Below, piece after piece: positions 9,116-18,027 of a stretch of 64,000 nt of DNA. Made by a program: the position numbers and the translations under genes. The stretch's first letter is position 1; the number at the start of each line of letters is the position of its first letter. Location: contig JAWWAY010000016.1 in the NCBI GenBank assembly GCA_033721235.1, positions 9,500 through 73,499 of the forward strand. Direction: 5' to 3'. This DNA is from UBA5078 sp033721235 (GTDB lineage: Bacteria > Pseudomonadota > Gammaproteobacteria > Pseudomonadales > Pseudohongiellaceae). Under the pieces are notes generated by a model that saw only the letters and a list, made by a program, of their open reading frames with translations, had not been told where the DNA came from and did not search any database.

Positions 9116-9520
9116 ATGAAAGTTTACACTATGTTCAAAGCCTTGATGCCAATACAGAAACTAAAACGCACTACGCGCGCCCTAGCGCTTATGGCCGCTG
9201 CCAGCCTACTTGGCGCCTGCGGCAGTATTCCGGTAATTCAGTTTCCCGGCGTGTATAAAATCGACATAGAGCAGGGAAATATCATCACTCAAGAGATGGT
9301 TGACCAATTGCGCCCCGGCATGACTAGACGTCAAGTGACCTTCGTCATGGGAACCCCTTTAGTCCGCGACCCGTTCAATCAAGACCGCTGGGACTATGTC
9401 TATAACTACCAGCCAGGCGGAGAGCAACGAGGACAAGAGCGCGTTACCGTTTTCTTCGAAGGCGACGTGCTAGTCAGTGTCACTGGCGATTTCCGACCAC
9501 AAGCTGACAGCAATTCCTAA
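9116..9520 (+). CDS. bamE: Outer-membrane assembly lipoprotein BamE (SmpA/OmlA)
   Basis: 134 residues if the first ATG is used. An ATG at 9131 gives a more typical signal peptide and neither has a strong ribosome site, so the start is uncertain. A basic stretch (KLKRTTR), a hydrophobic core and the lipobox LLGAC mark a type II signal peptide. The mature part has the BamE pattern: QGNIITQEMVDQLRPGMTRRQVTFVMGTPL, then RWDYVYNYQPG. BamE is a small subunit of the BAM machine that inserts beta-barrel proteins in the outer membrane. It is divergent from fur, as in Pseudomonas. Confidence 0.92.
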   Translation: MKVYTMFKALMPIQKLKRTTRALALMAAASLLGACGSIPVIQFPGVYKIDIEQGNIITQEMVDQLRPGMTRRQVTFVMGTPLVRDPFNQDRWDYVYNYQPGGEQRGQERVTVFFEGDVLVSVTGDFRPQADSNS

Positions 9521-9528
9521 TGCTCACA

Positions 9529-9555
9529 ACGAGCCTCAGCGCTTGCGAGGCTCGT
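9529..9555. terminator. Hairpin between convergent bamE and the TonB receptor
   Basis: A perfect 9-bp stem (9529-9537 with 9547-9555) and a 9-base loop lie between the two stop codons. No long T run follows on either side, so it is either a weak terminator or an mRNA end protector. Confidence 0.55.
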
Positions 9556-9569
9556 CTATTGGCAGGCGC

Positions 9570-11720
9570 TTAGAAAGAATATCTCAGGCCCAGCTCTACA
9601 CTTCTTCCCTTCTCCGGCGCCACATCTTTCAATACCGATGTATGGTTTCGCACCTGCTCATCCAAAGCATTGCTTAGTTTTGCAAACATAGTCAGTTCGC
9701 CGAACTCAACTGGCCGATGATAATCCACGGAAAAGTCCACTAGCGTATAGCCATCGCTCGGCGTCTCGTTAAGCTCCACTCGACTTTGCTTAGCCACTGA
9801 TGTTACCCGCAGCGTATAGCGCCAATCCCTATGAAGATGCTCAATCTGCGCCCCTGCACGCAAGGCAGGGATGCGCGGCAAATACTCTCCCGTTGTCAGC
9901 TCTGCTCGCACATAGTCTGCAAACAAAGTGAGATTAGTAGGCGCGTGTGGCTCGCGCCCAAGAGGCAATTTCACCTCGGTTTCCACCCCCTTGAACACCG
10001 CATCGCGCTGTCTCATTTGCGCTAAGGGAAGCTCATCAATCTCGACACCGGTATCGCTGAGATAGAGGTAATCGTCGATGTTGTTATAGAAAATATTGAA
10101 TTCGCCTTGCACGCGGCCCATGTGCCTGCGCACATTGAGCTCGATATTGCGCGCTCGCTCTCGTTTCGCATCCGGCAACCCAACTTCCAATCGCCCCGTT
10201 GCCCCATGGGCAATCAATTCAGCACTGGGCAGACAAGTTGAAGGGTCGATATTGGAATACAGTTCTTCAATCGATGGCGCGCGCTGTGAATTCGTTACGG
10301 CTAACAGAACATTTGTATCATCGCGCATACGCCAAAGCCCAGAGGCACTAGCGCTGATGGTGTTGTCCGAGCGATCACAACGACTATTGTTAACGTGGTA
10401 ATGCTGATGTTCCGCGCGCAAGCCTAGCTCGTAGACTACAGGGCCGGTATCAAAGCTTTGCACCGTAAATGCCGCAGCCGAGTCGATATCCGTATGGGGT
10501 ATATAGGCCTCCTCGCCAATGGCACTAAAACTCTCTTGGCCTACTTGCAGGCCAATCAAACCATTACCTCCGGCGAAACTGTCATGGCTTAACGTAAAGC
10601 GCCCTTCCATGCCATCTCGACTGTATCGTGTGCCCACCGCGCCATCGGGCTCCACTTCCAGGTGCTCATAATCCGCCTTAGTGACTCTTGCATTGAACTC
10701 ATTCAGCACACCGCTAAGGGGTAGCATCGCTTCAAAGTCGACCTTGCTCTGTTCCATCACAATCGTGAGGCCATTGCCTCCACCTTCTTCGTGCTCGACG
10801 TGCTCATCCTCTTCATGATCAGCGTGGTCCTCCTCATGCTCATCATCGTGATCCTCTTCGTGCTCGTCTTCGTGAACATGAACGTGCGCGCCTGCAGGTA
10901 TGCCATATTCGCGCTCTGACTCACTATAGGACGCCCCTATATAACCATCGCCTAGTCGCCAAGAGAAACCAAAAGATGCCGCGCTGCTACGAGCCTGAGT
11001 GTTCGCAACACTGCCCCTGCTGTCCAATAGTTCTTCCAGCACTTCCTCATCGTCAATATCTACCGTGTCGGGGTTTATGGCAAAGCCATCAATACGAGTA
11101 TCATTGCTGTCGCGATAGCTGCCATCTAAGTGCCAAGCGAAGTCGCCCTTGCCTCCTTCTAGCATCATTACACTGCTTTGCTCATCAAGGGCCGATTGGT
11201 GACGAGTCTCAAGCAAACCCGTCACAGACGCCGGTACTGATTGTGGAATACGATTATCAATGACATTTACAACGCCACCGATAGCACCATTGCCATACAT
11301 AAGCGTCGCAGGGCCTCGAAGCACCTCAATTCTTTGAGCTAATGCGGCATTAACACTGTTGGCGTGATCGGGGCTGAAATCCGAGGCATCTAGGTTGCTT
11401 ACTCCGCTTTGAAGCACCTGCACTCGATTACCACTCTGGCCCCTAATGACCGGTATACCAACGCCGCTACCAAAGGATGAATTATTCACACCCAGGAGCT
11501 GCTGCAGGCTTTCGCCAAGAGTGCTGGCCACAGCCTCTCGCAAAGCCTCACCGTCTAGAACATTCACCGCGACCGAGGAGTCTGCACGCGATTGGCGCAT
11601 ATTAGTGGTGACGACTATCTCATTAATGTCTAGGTCGTGAAGCGGCTCAGCGGATTGAGCATTAGCAGAAATAATTTGTGCGACAGCCGCAGCAACCGTT
11701 AACTTTGGAAACTTTCTCAT
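9570..11720 (-). CDS. TonB-dependent outer-membrane receptor, probable zinc (ZnuD-like)
   Basis: 716 residues: a signal peptide ending near ANAQSA, a TonB box-like segment (INEIVVTT), a plug domain (about 45-155, with VPVIRGQSGNRVQVLQ and LRGPATLMYG), then a 22-strand-type barrel ending in the aromatic GLRYSF. Residues about 275-312 form an extraordinary loop of alternating His, Asp and Glu. Such loops are known in ZnuD-type receptors and suggest zinc or another divalent metal rather than a siderophore. The gene upstream on the same strand encodes a small secreted His-containing protein, which fits a metal-uptake unit. The substrate is inferred, and no Zur box was recognised. Confidence 0.85.
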   Translation of the reverse strand: MRKFPKLTVAAAVAQIISANAQSAEPLHDLDINEIVVTTNMRQSRADSSVAVNVLDGEALREAVASTLGESLQQLLGVNNSSFGSGVGIPVIRGQSGNRVQVLQSGVSNLDASDFSPDHANSVNAALAQRIEVLRGPATLMYGNGAIGGVVNVIDNRIPQSVPASVTGLLETRHQSALDEQSSVMMLEGGKGDFAWHLDGSYRDSNDTRIDGFAINPDTVDIDDEEVLEELLDSRGSVANTQARSSAASFGFSWRLGDGYIGASYSESEREYGIPAGAHVHVHEDEHEEDHDDEHEEDHADHEEDEHVEHEEGGGNGLTIVMEQSKVDFEAMLPLSGVLNEFNARVTKADYEHLEVEPDGAVGTRYSRDGMEGRFTLSHDSFAGGNGLIGLQVGQESFSAIGEEAYIPHTDIDSAAAFTVQSFDTGPVVYELGLRAEHQHYHVNNSRCDRSDNTISASASGLWRMRDDTNVLLAVTNSQRAPSIEELYSNIDPSTCLPSAELIAHGATGRLEVGLPDAKRERARNIELNVRRHMGRVQGEFNIFYNNIDDYLYLSDTGVEIDELPLAQMRQRDAVFKGVETEVKLPLGREPHAPTNLTLFADYVRAELTTGEYLPRIPALRAGAQIEHLHRDWRYTLRVTSVAKQSRVELNETPSDGYTLVDFSVDYHRPVEFGELTMFAKLSNALDEQVRNHTSVLKDVAPEKGRSVELGLRYSF

Positions 11721-11819
11721 AAAACTCTACTCTATTATTTTTTTATACAAACAGGCTCGCGCTAGCGCCATTTACGATGGTACTAGTCAGGCACTAGCCA
11801 AAATTAGAAAATGTGAGTG

Positions 11820-12131
11820 TTATGAGAGTTGCGGTGGAGCGCGCGAGTTTGGGGCGCTAGTACTGCGGCCAAAATGCGCCTGAACAGGCGAGGAAAACTG
11901 AACATGAACATAGTCGACATCGGCCAAAACACTCGTATCAACTAGCGCCCCATGGGAGCCCATGTGCAAACACATTTCGCAATCAAAATGCGTATTCAGG
12001 TCATGATCGTGAGAGTGGGCAAGGGAAACGGATTGTGCTAGCACCAGCAATAGGCCAAGGCATAGCAAAGCCCTATGCGCGACAATCGCACGTTGGCTCA
12101 ATACCTTAGTAACAGCCTCGAACAGACCCAT
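11820..12131 (-). CDS. Small secreted His/Cys protein (DUF2946-like), metal-associated
   Basis: 103 residues from the ATG at 12131, preceded by AAGGAAAG; the longer frame to 12173 lacks a ribosome site. It has a hydrophobic N-terminal segment (RALLCLGLLLVLAQSVSLA) that could be a signal peptide or membrane anchor, followed by HSHDHD, CEMC and a C-terminus ending SRAPPQLS. Short proteins with a signal segment, a few His/Cys residues and a terminal R-A/G-P-P are what I know as DUF2946-like, often beside metal-related TonB receptors. It lies 99 bases upstream of the receptor on the same strand. A periplasmic metal-binding role is inferred. Confidence 0.6.
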   Translation of the reverse strand: MGLFEAVTKVLSQRAIVAHRALLCLGLLLVLAQSVSLAHSHDHDLNTHFDCEMCLHMGSHGALVDTSVLADVDYVHVQFSSPVQAHFGRSTSAPNSRAPPQLS

Positions 12132-12190
12132 TTTGCTTTCCTTAAGCTGCCAAACTGGCAGAGTTAAATCCACTCAGAACAAGCTAGACC

Positions 12191-12240
12191 CGCTTGCCTA
12201 AATTTTTTATTCACAGCAAATGAAAAATTTTAAGCAAGCG
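12191..12240. repeat. 22-bp imperfect inverted repeat at the end of the ArsA-like gene
   Basis: Arms 12191-12211 and 12219-12240 are complementary except for two substitutions and one extra base, around a 7-base centre. The right arm includes the stop codon of the ArsA-like gene. There is no T run outside the stem, so it may be a terminator-like or mRNA-stabilising hairpin. Confidence 0.6.
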
Positions 12241-13210
12241 CCTGTGCAAAACGCTCGAGGGCTTCCAGGCCCACCACATCGTGTGCAACTAAAGTCAGGT
12301 CCTGACGAGGCACATGGGGTAGTGCTTCGCTCAGCGTTGCCAAGTGCACCTCTTCTTGAGTACGACGCTCAGTCAAGAAGTCCCCAAGACCATCGGGCAA
12401 ACGTTTGTTTACAATCATGCCACCAACGGACACTCCTGTACGCAGGAGTTGGCCGTGTAGCTGTATGCTTTCCAACACGGGCAGACGTTCTGCCGCCAAC
12501 ACGATTATAAAAGAAGTGCGATCAGTGTTAGACAAAGCATCGCGCAAGTGGCTGAACCGGCGGCGACGACGATTGAGCAGGCTGCGAATATTATTCTCTC
12601 TCTGCTGTGCGGGGTCATCCTCCCCTAGCACGCCCTTACCCACCGACTTATCAGCCCCCAAATTGCGCAAGACGCCGCTAAAGCGCTGCGCTTTATCACG
12701 GCGTTGAATAAGCCCATCAGTCCAAGCCGACATCATCTCCGGCAGAGCGATTAGCCTAGCGGTGTGCCCAGAAGGAGCCGTATCGAAAATGAGCAAGTCG
12801 TACTCTTGCGCCGCTTTCTCAGTGACCTCTGCAATGCGTTCCATAATGGCCGCCTCTTGCATGCCTGGGGCGTCCCGCGAAAGCTCTATGTGTTTATCAA
12901 CCTCGCCCGCTAAGTGAGGCGCCATAAGCTTGCGTAGTTGATCCGATACTTCTTCCAAATGCTGGTCGACGGTTTGTTCTGGATCCAGCTCCATCGCATC
13001 CAGGTTCTCGGTAATACGCACAGCCTGCGGACCGATCTCTCTATTAAACAAGTGCCCCAAGTTATGGGCCGGATCGGTGGAGACGAGCAAGACGCGTTTG
13101 CCTTCATTGGCCATCAACAAGGCCGTGGAGGCCGAGACCGTGGTCTTACCTACGCCACCCTTACCGCCAAAGAAGAGTATCTGTTTATTACGTGCCAGCT
13201 CTAACAACAT
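12230..13210 (-). CDS. ArsA/GET3-family ATPase
   Basis: 326 residues from the ATG at 13210; the longer frame to 13258 begins at TTG and overlaps the upstream gene fully. The deviant Walker A KGGVGKTT (17-24), the switch I region STDPAHNLGHLF and the switch II region FDTAPSGHTARLIALP are those of ArsA/Get3 ATPases. It is a single-domain form, unlike the tandem ArsA of arsenite pumps, and no ars genes are nearby, so arsenic efflux is doubtful. The gene upstream encodes a 96-residue protein ending in Cys-Cys and overlaps this one by 10 bases, suggesting a two-protein unit. The client is unknown. Confidence 0.85.
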   Translation of the reverse strand: MLLELARNKQILFFGGKGGVGKTTVSASTALLMANEGKRVLLVSTDPAHNLGHLFNREIGPQAVRITENLDAMELDPEQTVDQHLEEVSDQLRKLMAPHLAGEVDKHIELSRDAPGMQEAAIMERIAEVTEKAAQEYDLLIFDTAPSGHTARLIALPEMMSAWTDGLIQRRDKAQRFSGVLRNLGADKSVGKGVLGEDDPAQQRENNIRSLLNRRRRRFSHLRDALSNTDRTSFIIVLAAERLPVLESIQLHGQLLRTGVSVGGMIVNKRLPDGLGDFLTERRTQEEVHLATLSEALPHVPRQDLTLVAHDVVGLEALERFAQALA

Positions 13211-13491
13211 GAGACATGATCCAAAGGTGAGCGCTCCATACCCATGCGGCGATGCCAATCGTGAAAGCGATCATAAACCACTGGCAATAGCTCCATCGTG
13301 TAATAGGAGGCCGGGTTAGGAATGCCCAAACTCTCAGAAAAAACCAGCATCATGAATAAATCATCCTCATCGCGTTGAGCTCGCGCAAACTCACGTCTAT
13401 AGGGCGCAATATAGTATTCACGCAGGCCATCTTCGATGCGCGCAAACAGACTCTTGCGCTTATCACTGCCGGGAATATCGTTCTCGTCCAT
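13201..13491 (-). CDS. Small ArsA-partner protein with C-terminal Cys-Cys (cory-CC-star-like)
   Basis: 96 residues with an AGGAGAG ribosome site. It is soluble and basic/aromatic: an N-terminal segment with GLREYYIAPYRREFARAQRDEDDLF, a central FSESLGIPNPASYYTMELLPVVYDRFHDWHRRMGME, and a terminus ending VSCC. The final two cysteines right at the stop, and the genetic link to an ArsA-type ATPase, match what I recall as the cory-CC-star family. It overlaps the ATPase start by 10 bases, so they are translationally coupled. The tail could be a metal or redox site, or a carrier tail presented to the ATPase. No function is established from the sequence. Confidence 0.7.
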   Translation of the reverse strand: MDENDIPGSDKRKSLFARIEDGLREYYIAPYRREFARAQRDEDDLFMMLVFSESLGIPNPASYYTMELLPVVYDRFHDWHRRMGMERSPLDHVSCC

Positions 13492-13509
13492 CTTACTCTC
13501 CTACGCCGC

Positions 13510-13863
13510 CTAGCGCTTAAATCGCGCGGGCTGAGCGGGTTTCTTTTTCACCTTCGTCGAACGAGCCGCGCGCAATAGGCGCGACTGCATTGGATCAATT
13601 TGTAGGGGGCGATAAATTTCGACTCTATCGCCAGCCTTAAGTACATAGTCTTGGGGCAGTGGGCTAGATTTTCCATCCAATCGGCGAGAAAAAATACCCA
13701 TCGAATCCGTTGCAAGGTCGATTTGCTCAAATTTTGCCTGAATACCTGAGCGCTCAACAGCCTCTAATGCGGTAACGCCTTGCTCTACCTCCAAAGCGAT
13801 AATCTCCTGCCTATCGGGTAGCGCATAGGCCACCTCAACACTGATTCTAGCTGGCTCGTTCAC
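13510..13863 (-). CDS. rnfH: RnfH family protein (UPF0125)
   Basis: 117 residues from the GTG at 13863, which has AGGGAG eight bases upstream; a GTG three codons earlier is also open. The segment ISVEVAYALPDRQEIIALEVEQGVTALEAVERSGI and the later GDRVEIYRPLQIDP are the family signature, a ubiquitin-like beta-grasp fold. A Lys/Arg-rich tail (STKVKKKPAQPARFKR) follows. It is also called RatB because it is regularly downstream of ratA, as here with a 12-base gap. Its biochemical job is unclear; the Rnf link is by name only, and no rnf genes are present. Confidence 0.9.
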   Translation of the reverse strand: MNEPARISVEVAYALPDRQEIIALEVEQGVTALEAVERSGIQAKFEQIDLATDSMGIFSRRLDGKSSPLPQDYVLKAGDRVEIYRPLQIDPMQSRLLRAARSTKVKKKPAQPARFKR

Positions 13864-13875
13864 TCGCAACACTCC

Positions 13876-14316
13876 CTAGGCCGACTTGCCATACACTTGC
13901 TGCGCCCTATTCACTAAGGCGTCGACAAGAGTATTGGCGGAGTGATTGAACAGTTTCTCCAGGGCATAGCCAACTACCCCACCTGTGAAATCAAACTCCA
14001 TCTCTAAGCTTACTTTACACGCCGTTTCGCTAAGAGGAGTAAATCTCCAAGCGGCGTTAAATGAGCGAAACGGCCCTTCCACTAGCTCCATCGACATGCT
14101 CTCACCAGGCACTAATTGATTACGCGTCGTAAACGAATAAGTAAGGCCGGCCTTGCCCAAGGTCAGCTCGCCCACCACCTCGCTATCGCTTCGGCTTACG
14201 ACCTTCGCACTCTGACAGCCTTGCATGAACTCGGGATAACACTCGATGTCATTGACCAAGCTATACATTTGTTCAGCCGTGAACATGACTAGCGCGCTGC
14301 GATCAATACGTGTCAT
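13876..14316 (-). CDS. ratA: RatA/CoQ10-like START-domain protein
   Basis: 146 residues, the usual size of this SRPBCC/START fold family. MTRIDRSALVMFTAEQMYSLVNDIECYPEFMQGCQSAKVV is the recognised N-terminus. Members include Coq10, a ubiquinone-binding protein needed for respiration, and E. coli RatA, described as a toxin that blocks ribosome subunit joining. The neighbours rnfH and smpB are the usual ones. Start codon and stop overlap those of the adjacent symporter gene by 4 bases (ATGA). I favour a quinone-related housekeeping role, because the gene is conserved in this syntenic block. Confidence 0.9.
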   Translation of the reverse strand: MTRIDRSALVMFTAEQMYSLVNDIECYPEFMQGCQSAKVVSRSDSEVVGELTLGKAGLTYSFTTRNQLVPGESMSMELVEGPFRSFNAAWRFTPLSETACKVSLEMEFDFTGGVVGYALEKLFNHSANTLVDALVNRAQQVYGKSA

Positions 14317-15737
14317 AGCAGGCTCAGCAAATCAAAAGCAAAGTATTTCTGTGACACTGAGTTGAAGAACACAAACAGCAATACCACAGGGACAAAGGTG
14401 CGCAGAGAGAAGCTAATATATTTTTCAGCCAAAGAGCCTTTATAGTTTTCATCTCCTAGCGCCAGCTCGGCCGACAAGCCATCCTTCCAACGATAGGTGC
14501 AAACAATACAGACCAAGAATCCAACGAGAGGCAAAATGACTTCAGAGAAAGTATCCGCCAATAAATCAAAGAAGGACTTAGTCCCACCACCATAGGAAAT
14601 AAACTCGGTTAAGAAGGCCGACATACCGAATGACATGGCCGCAAAGATGGCCAAGGTAGTCACGGCAGTAGCCTGTATCAGCACGGCTTTCTTACGGCTT
14701 ATCTGCCACTCGTCAATCATATAACTGATAGGAATCTCTACGATGGAAACCAGCGAAGTAAACGCGGCAAAAAACACCAAAGCAAAGAACACGCCGGCCA
14801 CAATACTGGCACCAAAAAACCCAACGGTACTTTGCATGGATAGAAATATTTGCGGCAAGTAGGTAAAAATCAAACCGACACTGCTAGTGGAAAGATCATC
14901 GGGGTTTGTCGCCGGATTAAACACGAAAATCGCAGGCAGAATGAGCAAGCCCGCCATAAACGCGACCGAGGTGTCCGCCACAGCAACCAAACGCCCCGAG
15001 CCCACGATACTATCCTTATTACTGAAGTAGGACCCATAGGTGATCATAATGCCCATGCCCAAGGACAAGGAGAAAAAGGCCTGGTTGAGTGCTGCATTGA
15101 CCACGCCGCTATCGAAACGGCTAAAGTCTGGCACTAGATAGTAACGCAGCCCTGCGCCAGCGCCGTCTAGTGTTAGTACAAAGACGATGAGACCAATCAA
15201 CATTACCGCCAGAGTAGGCATCAGCACTCGCGCTTGCCTCTCGATGCCCTTGCGCACCCCGCTGAGCAAGACACCAAAGACCATCAACTGCACAGCAATG
15301 AAGTAGACAAAAATCGAAGGGGAATCAATCACAATGCCAAAAGTCTGTGGCTCGGCCAGTGCGGACAAATCACCGAGGAGAGTGCGCAGCAAATAAATCA
15401 ACAGCCATACGGTCACAACGGTATAGAACACGCCAATCATCAAAGGCGTGATAATGGCCAGCCCGCCCACAGCCCGCCAAGGCTTGCTCCGCCCACTGAT
15501 GGCTGAGAATGCACCAACAGGATTACGCTGAGTGCTGCGCCCCATGGCTATCTCGGCCATCATGACGGGGACACAAATAAACGCCACAAATAGAATATAG
15601 GCCAATAAGAAGACAGCCCCACCATTCTTGGAGGCCATCACCGGAAACGCAACCAAATTACCTAGCCCAACCGCAGAACCTGCAGCTGCCAAAATAAACC
15701 CTAGTTTCGAACTAAACTGACCGCGTTCAACTGACAT
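14313..15737 (-). CDS. Neurotransmitter:sodium symporter family transporter
   Basis: 474 residues with about 12 membrane segments. The first segment GFILAAAGSAVGLGNLVAFPVMASKNGGAVFLLAY carries the unwound TM1 sodium site pattern typical of LeuT-fold NSS proteins (usually GNLWRFP in animal members, here GNLVAFP). It imports amino acids or similar amines using Na+. The substrate is not predictable from sequence alone. It is upstream of and overlaps ratA by 4 bases, so it may share a transcript with ratA-rnfH. It faces smpB divergently across 174 bases. Confidence 0.92.
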   Translation of the reverse strand: MSVERGQFSSKLGFILAAAGSAVGLGNLVAFPVMASKNGGAVFLLAYILFVAFICVPVMMAEIAMGRSTQRNPVGAFSAISGRSKPWRAVGGLAIITPLMIGVFYTVVTVWLLIYLLRTLLGDLSALAEPQTFGIVIDSPSIFVYFIAVQLMVFGVLLSGVRKGIERQARVLMPTLAVMLIGLIVFVLTLDGAGAGLRYYLVPDFSRFDSGVVNAALNQAFFSLSLGMGIMITYGSYFSNKDSIVGSGRLVAVADTSVAFMAGLLILPAIFVFNPATNPDDLSTSSVGLIFTYLPQIFLSMQSTVGFFGASIVAGVFFALVFFAAFTSLVSIVEIPISYMIDEWQISRKKAVLIQATAVTTLAIFAAMSFGMSAFLTEFISYGGGTKSFFDLLADTFSEVILPLVGFLVCIVCTYRWKDGLSAELALGDENYKGSLAEKYISFSLRTFVPVVLLFVFFNSVSQKYFAFDLLSLL

Positions 15738-15911
15738 AGAAAAGCCTTTTATCTCAATTGCTTACTTATGGTTAAGAGATGGATGGGCAGGATTCTAACA
15801 GCGCTCGCTATGCTGAGCTAGTTTTTTGCGGCCTGCAAACAGGCAGCCATCGCCACCTCAATTGCGCGTTGCCCCTATGCAGGGGCGCTAATGCGGTTAT
15901 AATGCGCCGCT

Positions 15912-16397
15912 ATGGCTAGAACGAAAAAGAAAGCAAAAGCACCCGATAATACTATCGCTAAGAACAAAAAGGCCCTTCATGACTATTTTGTGGAAGAGAG
16001 CTTTGAAGCTGGCATGATGTTATTAGGCTGGGAAGTAAAGAGCATGCGCGAGAAAAAAGTGCAGCTTACCGATAGCTATGTGCTGATAAAAGACGGCGAG
16101 GCTTTCCTGCTCGGCTGCAATATCGTCCCTCTTAACACCGCGAGCACTCATGTTGTCTGCGAGCCAGATCGTACGCGTAAACTACTCTTGCACAAGAAAG
16201 AGCTAGCGAAGCTGTTCTCTGCAACCCAGCAGAAAGGGCATACTTGCGTCGCCACTAAGATTTACTGGAAGGGACATCTCATCAAGTGTCAGATTTCCCT
16301 AGCCAAGGGTAAGCAGGCCCACGATAAGCGCGATGTAGTAAAAGACCGCGAATGGGCTATCGAGAAACAACGTGTGGTGCGTCACTCCAATCGCTAA
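15912..16397 (+). CDS. smpB: SsrA-binding protein SmpB
   Basis: 161 residues. Seen are IAKNKKALHDYFVEESFEAGMMLLGWEVKSMREKKVQL, the oligonucleotide-binding fold, and the basic C-terminal tail KRDVVKDREWAIEKQRVVRHSNR, which enters the mRNA channel of a stalled ribosome. SmpB works with tmRNA, and ssrA lies about 1.6 kb downstream. Its stop overlaps the stop of the convergent Hsp70-like gene. The ribosome site before the ATG is weak. Confidence 0.96.
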   Translation: MARTKKKAKAPDNTIAKNKKALHDYFVEESFEAGMMLLGWEVKSMREKKVQLTDSYVLIKDGEAFLLGCNIVPLNTASTHVVCEPDRTRKLLLHKKELAKLFSATQQKGHTCVATKIYWKGHLIKCQISLAKGKQAHDKRDVVKDREWAIEKQRVVRHSNR

Positions 16398-17866
16398 GCA
16401 TCGGACTTGAAGCTTAGCCCTCTGTACTCCGCAATCGCCAAGCCTTCCGCGACACTCGTAAATGGATCGTGGTCTAGTACCTTACCCGGAAACGTATTTT
16501 CAAGGCTGCGGCGCACAGCCGGTATCAGAGACGAACCACCGGTACTAACCACCACATCAATATCATCAGGACCCAGCTGCGACTTCGCCAAGGTATCGTT
16601 CACCGCGCTTTCAAACATCGCTAACTGCTTGGCGATTATCTTCTCGAACTGCGCTCTGCTTAGCGTCAGCTCTACATCTATTTCAGGAATATCAAGTACG
16701 GCTTGCTCGTCGTCCGACAGTTTTGCCTTTAGGTCTTTAATCGCCTGAAAAACCAAATAACTATAGTTATGCTTGATGAGAGCATATAGGCGATTGAACT
16801 TAAGCGCTCCAGCATCCCCCTGGCGCAATCTATCGAGCACTGGCGTCGTATACTCATTCTGATTCAGCATATAACTAATGGCCCAATTCAGAATTAAGTC
16901 TTCGTACTCCTCAAATGGGAAGAGCGTCTCTATCTGCCGATCCTCCCCCTTACGCGTCCAGCTTTCGCCCTTACCAAGCAGAGGGAAAAGCAGCTCACGA
17001 AACAAGGCCTGATCGATATGATCGCCCCCCAGCCCCACGCCATGAATCGCCACCACATCGAAGGCGTCGCCTTTGCTATTCAAAATACACAGGTCCAGTG
17101 TGCCGCCGCCAAAGTCTACGGCTAAAAGAGTCTGAGCCTGCAAATTTGGGTAGGCGTGCATAAAGCTTAACGCGGCGGCCAAGGGCTCTGGATACAGCGC
17201 CTGCTCTACAAACCCCGCATATTGAAACGACTCACACAACCGCTCCAACGCCACCGTATTATGGTTAGCCTCTTTGCCTTCGAAATTCACTGGGTGGCCA
17301 ATACAAGCGTGATCGCTCGGCGCATCACTGCCCTCATCTTTGAGCAACTGGGCAACAGCTTTTTGCATGCGCAAAATAATAGGGGTGATCAACGCAACAA
17401 GACGAAACGGCCTATCAAAGACCATCAAGCGCTGACTCCCCGTACTGCCAAGCATGCGCTTCACACCACGAAACAGCCTTCCCTTTTCGCCCGCATCGAC
17501 AACAGAGGCCCCGTAGATCAAATGACTATCTGCCTTCTCCGGCAAACCACCCTCACCTATTTGCCCCGTCGACGTGCGCCCCTCACCCAGCAACTCAGCG
17601 CTCAGTTCAACCTTGCGCCCAGCGTTCTCGGCAATATAGCGATCTATCGCCTCCTGCCCTGTTACTACTTGGAACTGTCTATCGATATAGGACGCCGAAG
17701 GCATCGTCTTGCCCGTCGACTCCACAGGCACGATGCGCACCTTGTCGCCATCAAACACCGCAGCAGCGCTATTGCTAGTGCCAAAATCCACACCAATACC
17801 CATGCGCCGCTTCCCAACACTGGGTTTCGGTTGCGCTGTATTTAAGTCAAAGCCAAGCTGCTCCAT
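16394..17866 (-). CDS. YegD-like Hsp70 family protein
   Basis: 490 residues, shorter than DnaK: only the actin-like nucleotide-binding domain plus a short tail, with no classical peptide-binding domain. GIGVDFGTSNSAAAVFDG (about residues 23-40) is the phosphate-1 loop, AVDFGGGTLDLCIL the phosphate-2 loop, and VVSTGGSSLIPAVRRSLE the adenosine site. This is the YegD branch of Hsp70s, whose clients are not known. It sits alone between smpB and ssrA on the opposite strand. The weak ribosome site and lack of a heat-shock promoter suggest low constitutive expression. Confidence 0.85.
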   Translation of the reverse strand: MEQLGFDLNTAQPKPSVGKRRMGIGVDFGTSNSAAAVFDGDKVRIVPVESTGKTMPSASYIDRQFQVVTGQEAIDRYIAENAGRKVELSAELLGEGRTSTGQIGEGGLPEKADSHLIYGASVVDAGEKGRLFRGVKRMLGSTGSQRLMVFDRPFRLVALITPIILRMQKAVAQLLKDEGSDAPSDHACIGHPVNFEGKEANHNTVALERLCESFQYAGFVEQALYPEPLAAALSFMHAYPNLQAQTLLAVDFGGGTLDLCILNSKGDAFDVVAIHGVGLGGDHIDQALFRELLFPLLGKGESWTRKGEDRQIETLFPFEEYEDLILNWAISYMLNQNEYTTPVLDRLRQGDAGALKFNRLYALIKHNYSYLVFQAIKDLKAKLSDDEQAVLDIPEIDVELTLSRAQFEKIIAKQLAMFESAVNDTLAKSQLGPDDIDVVVSTGGSSLIPAVRRSLENTFPGKVLDHDPFTSVAEGLAIAEYRGLSFKSDA

Positions 17867-18027
17867 CGACGCCTATAATCACTCACAATAAAAAGGAGCT
17901 TCTTATAACACACAGACACCGAAACAGGCGAACCTCGCACCCCAAATCGAATGAGAACACTCAGGCCCTTGAAAAAAACTATATAAGGCCTCACAGTATC
18001 TCTTATGCTAGACTACAAGTTCACTAA

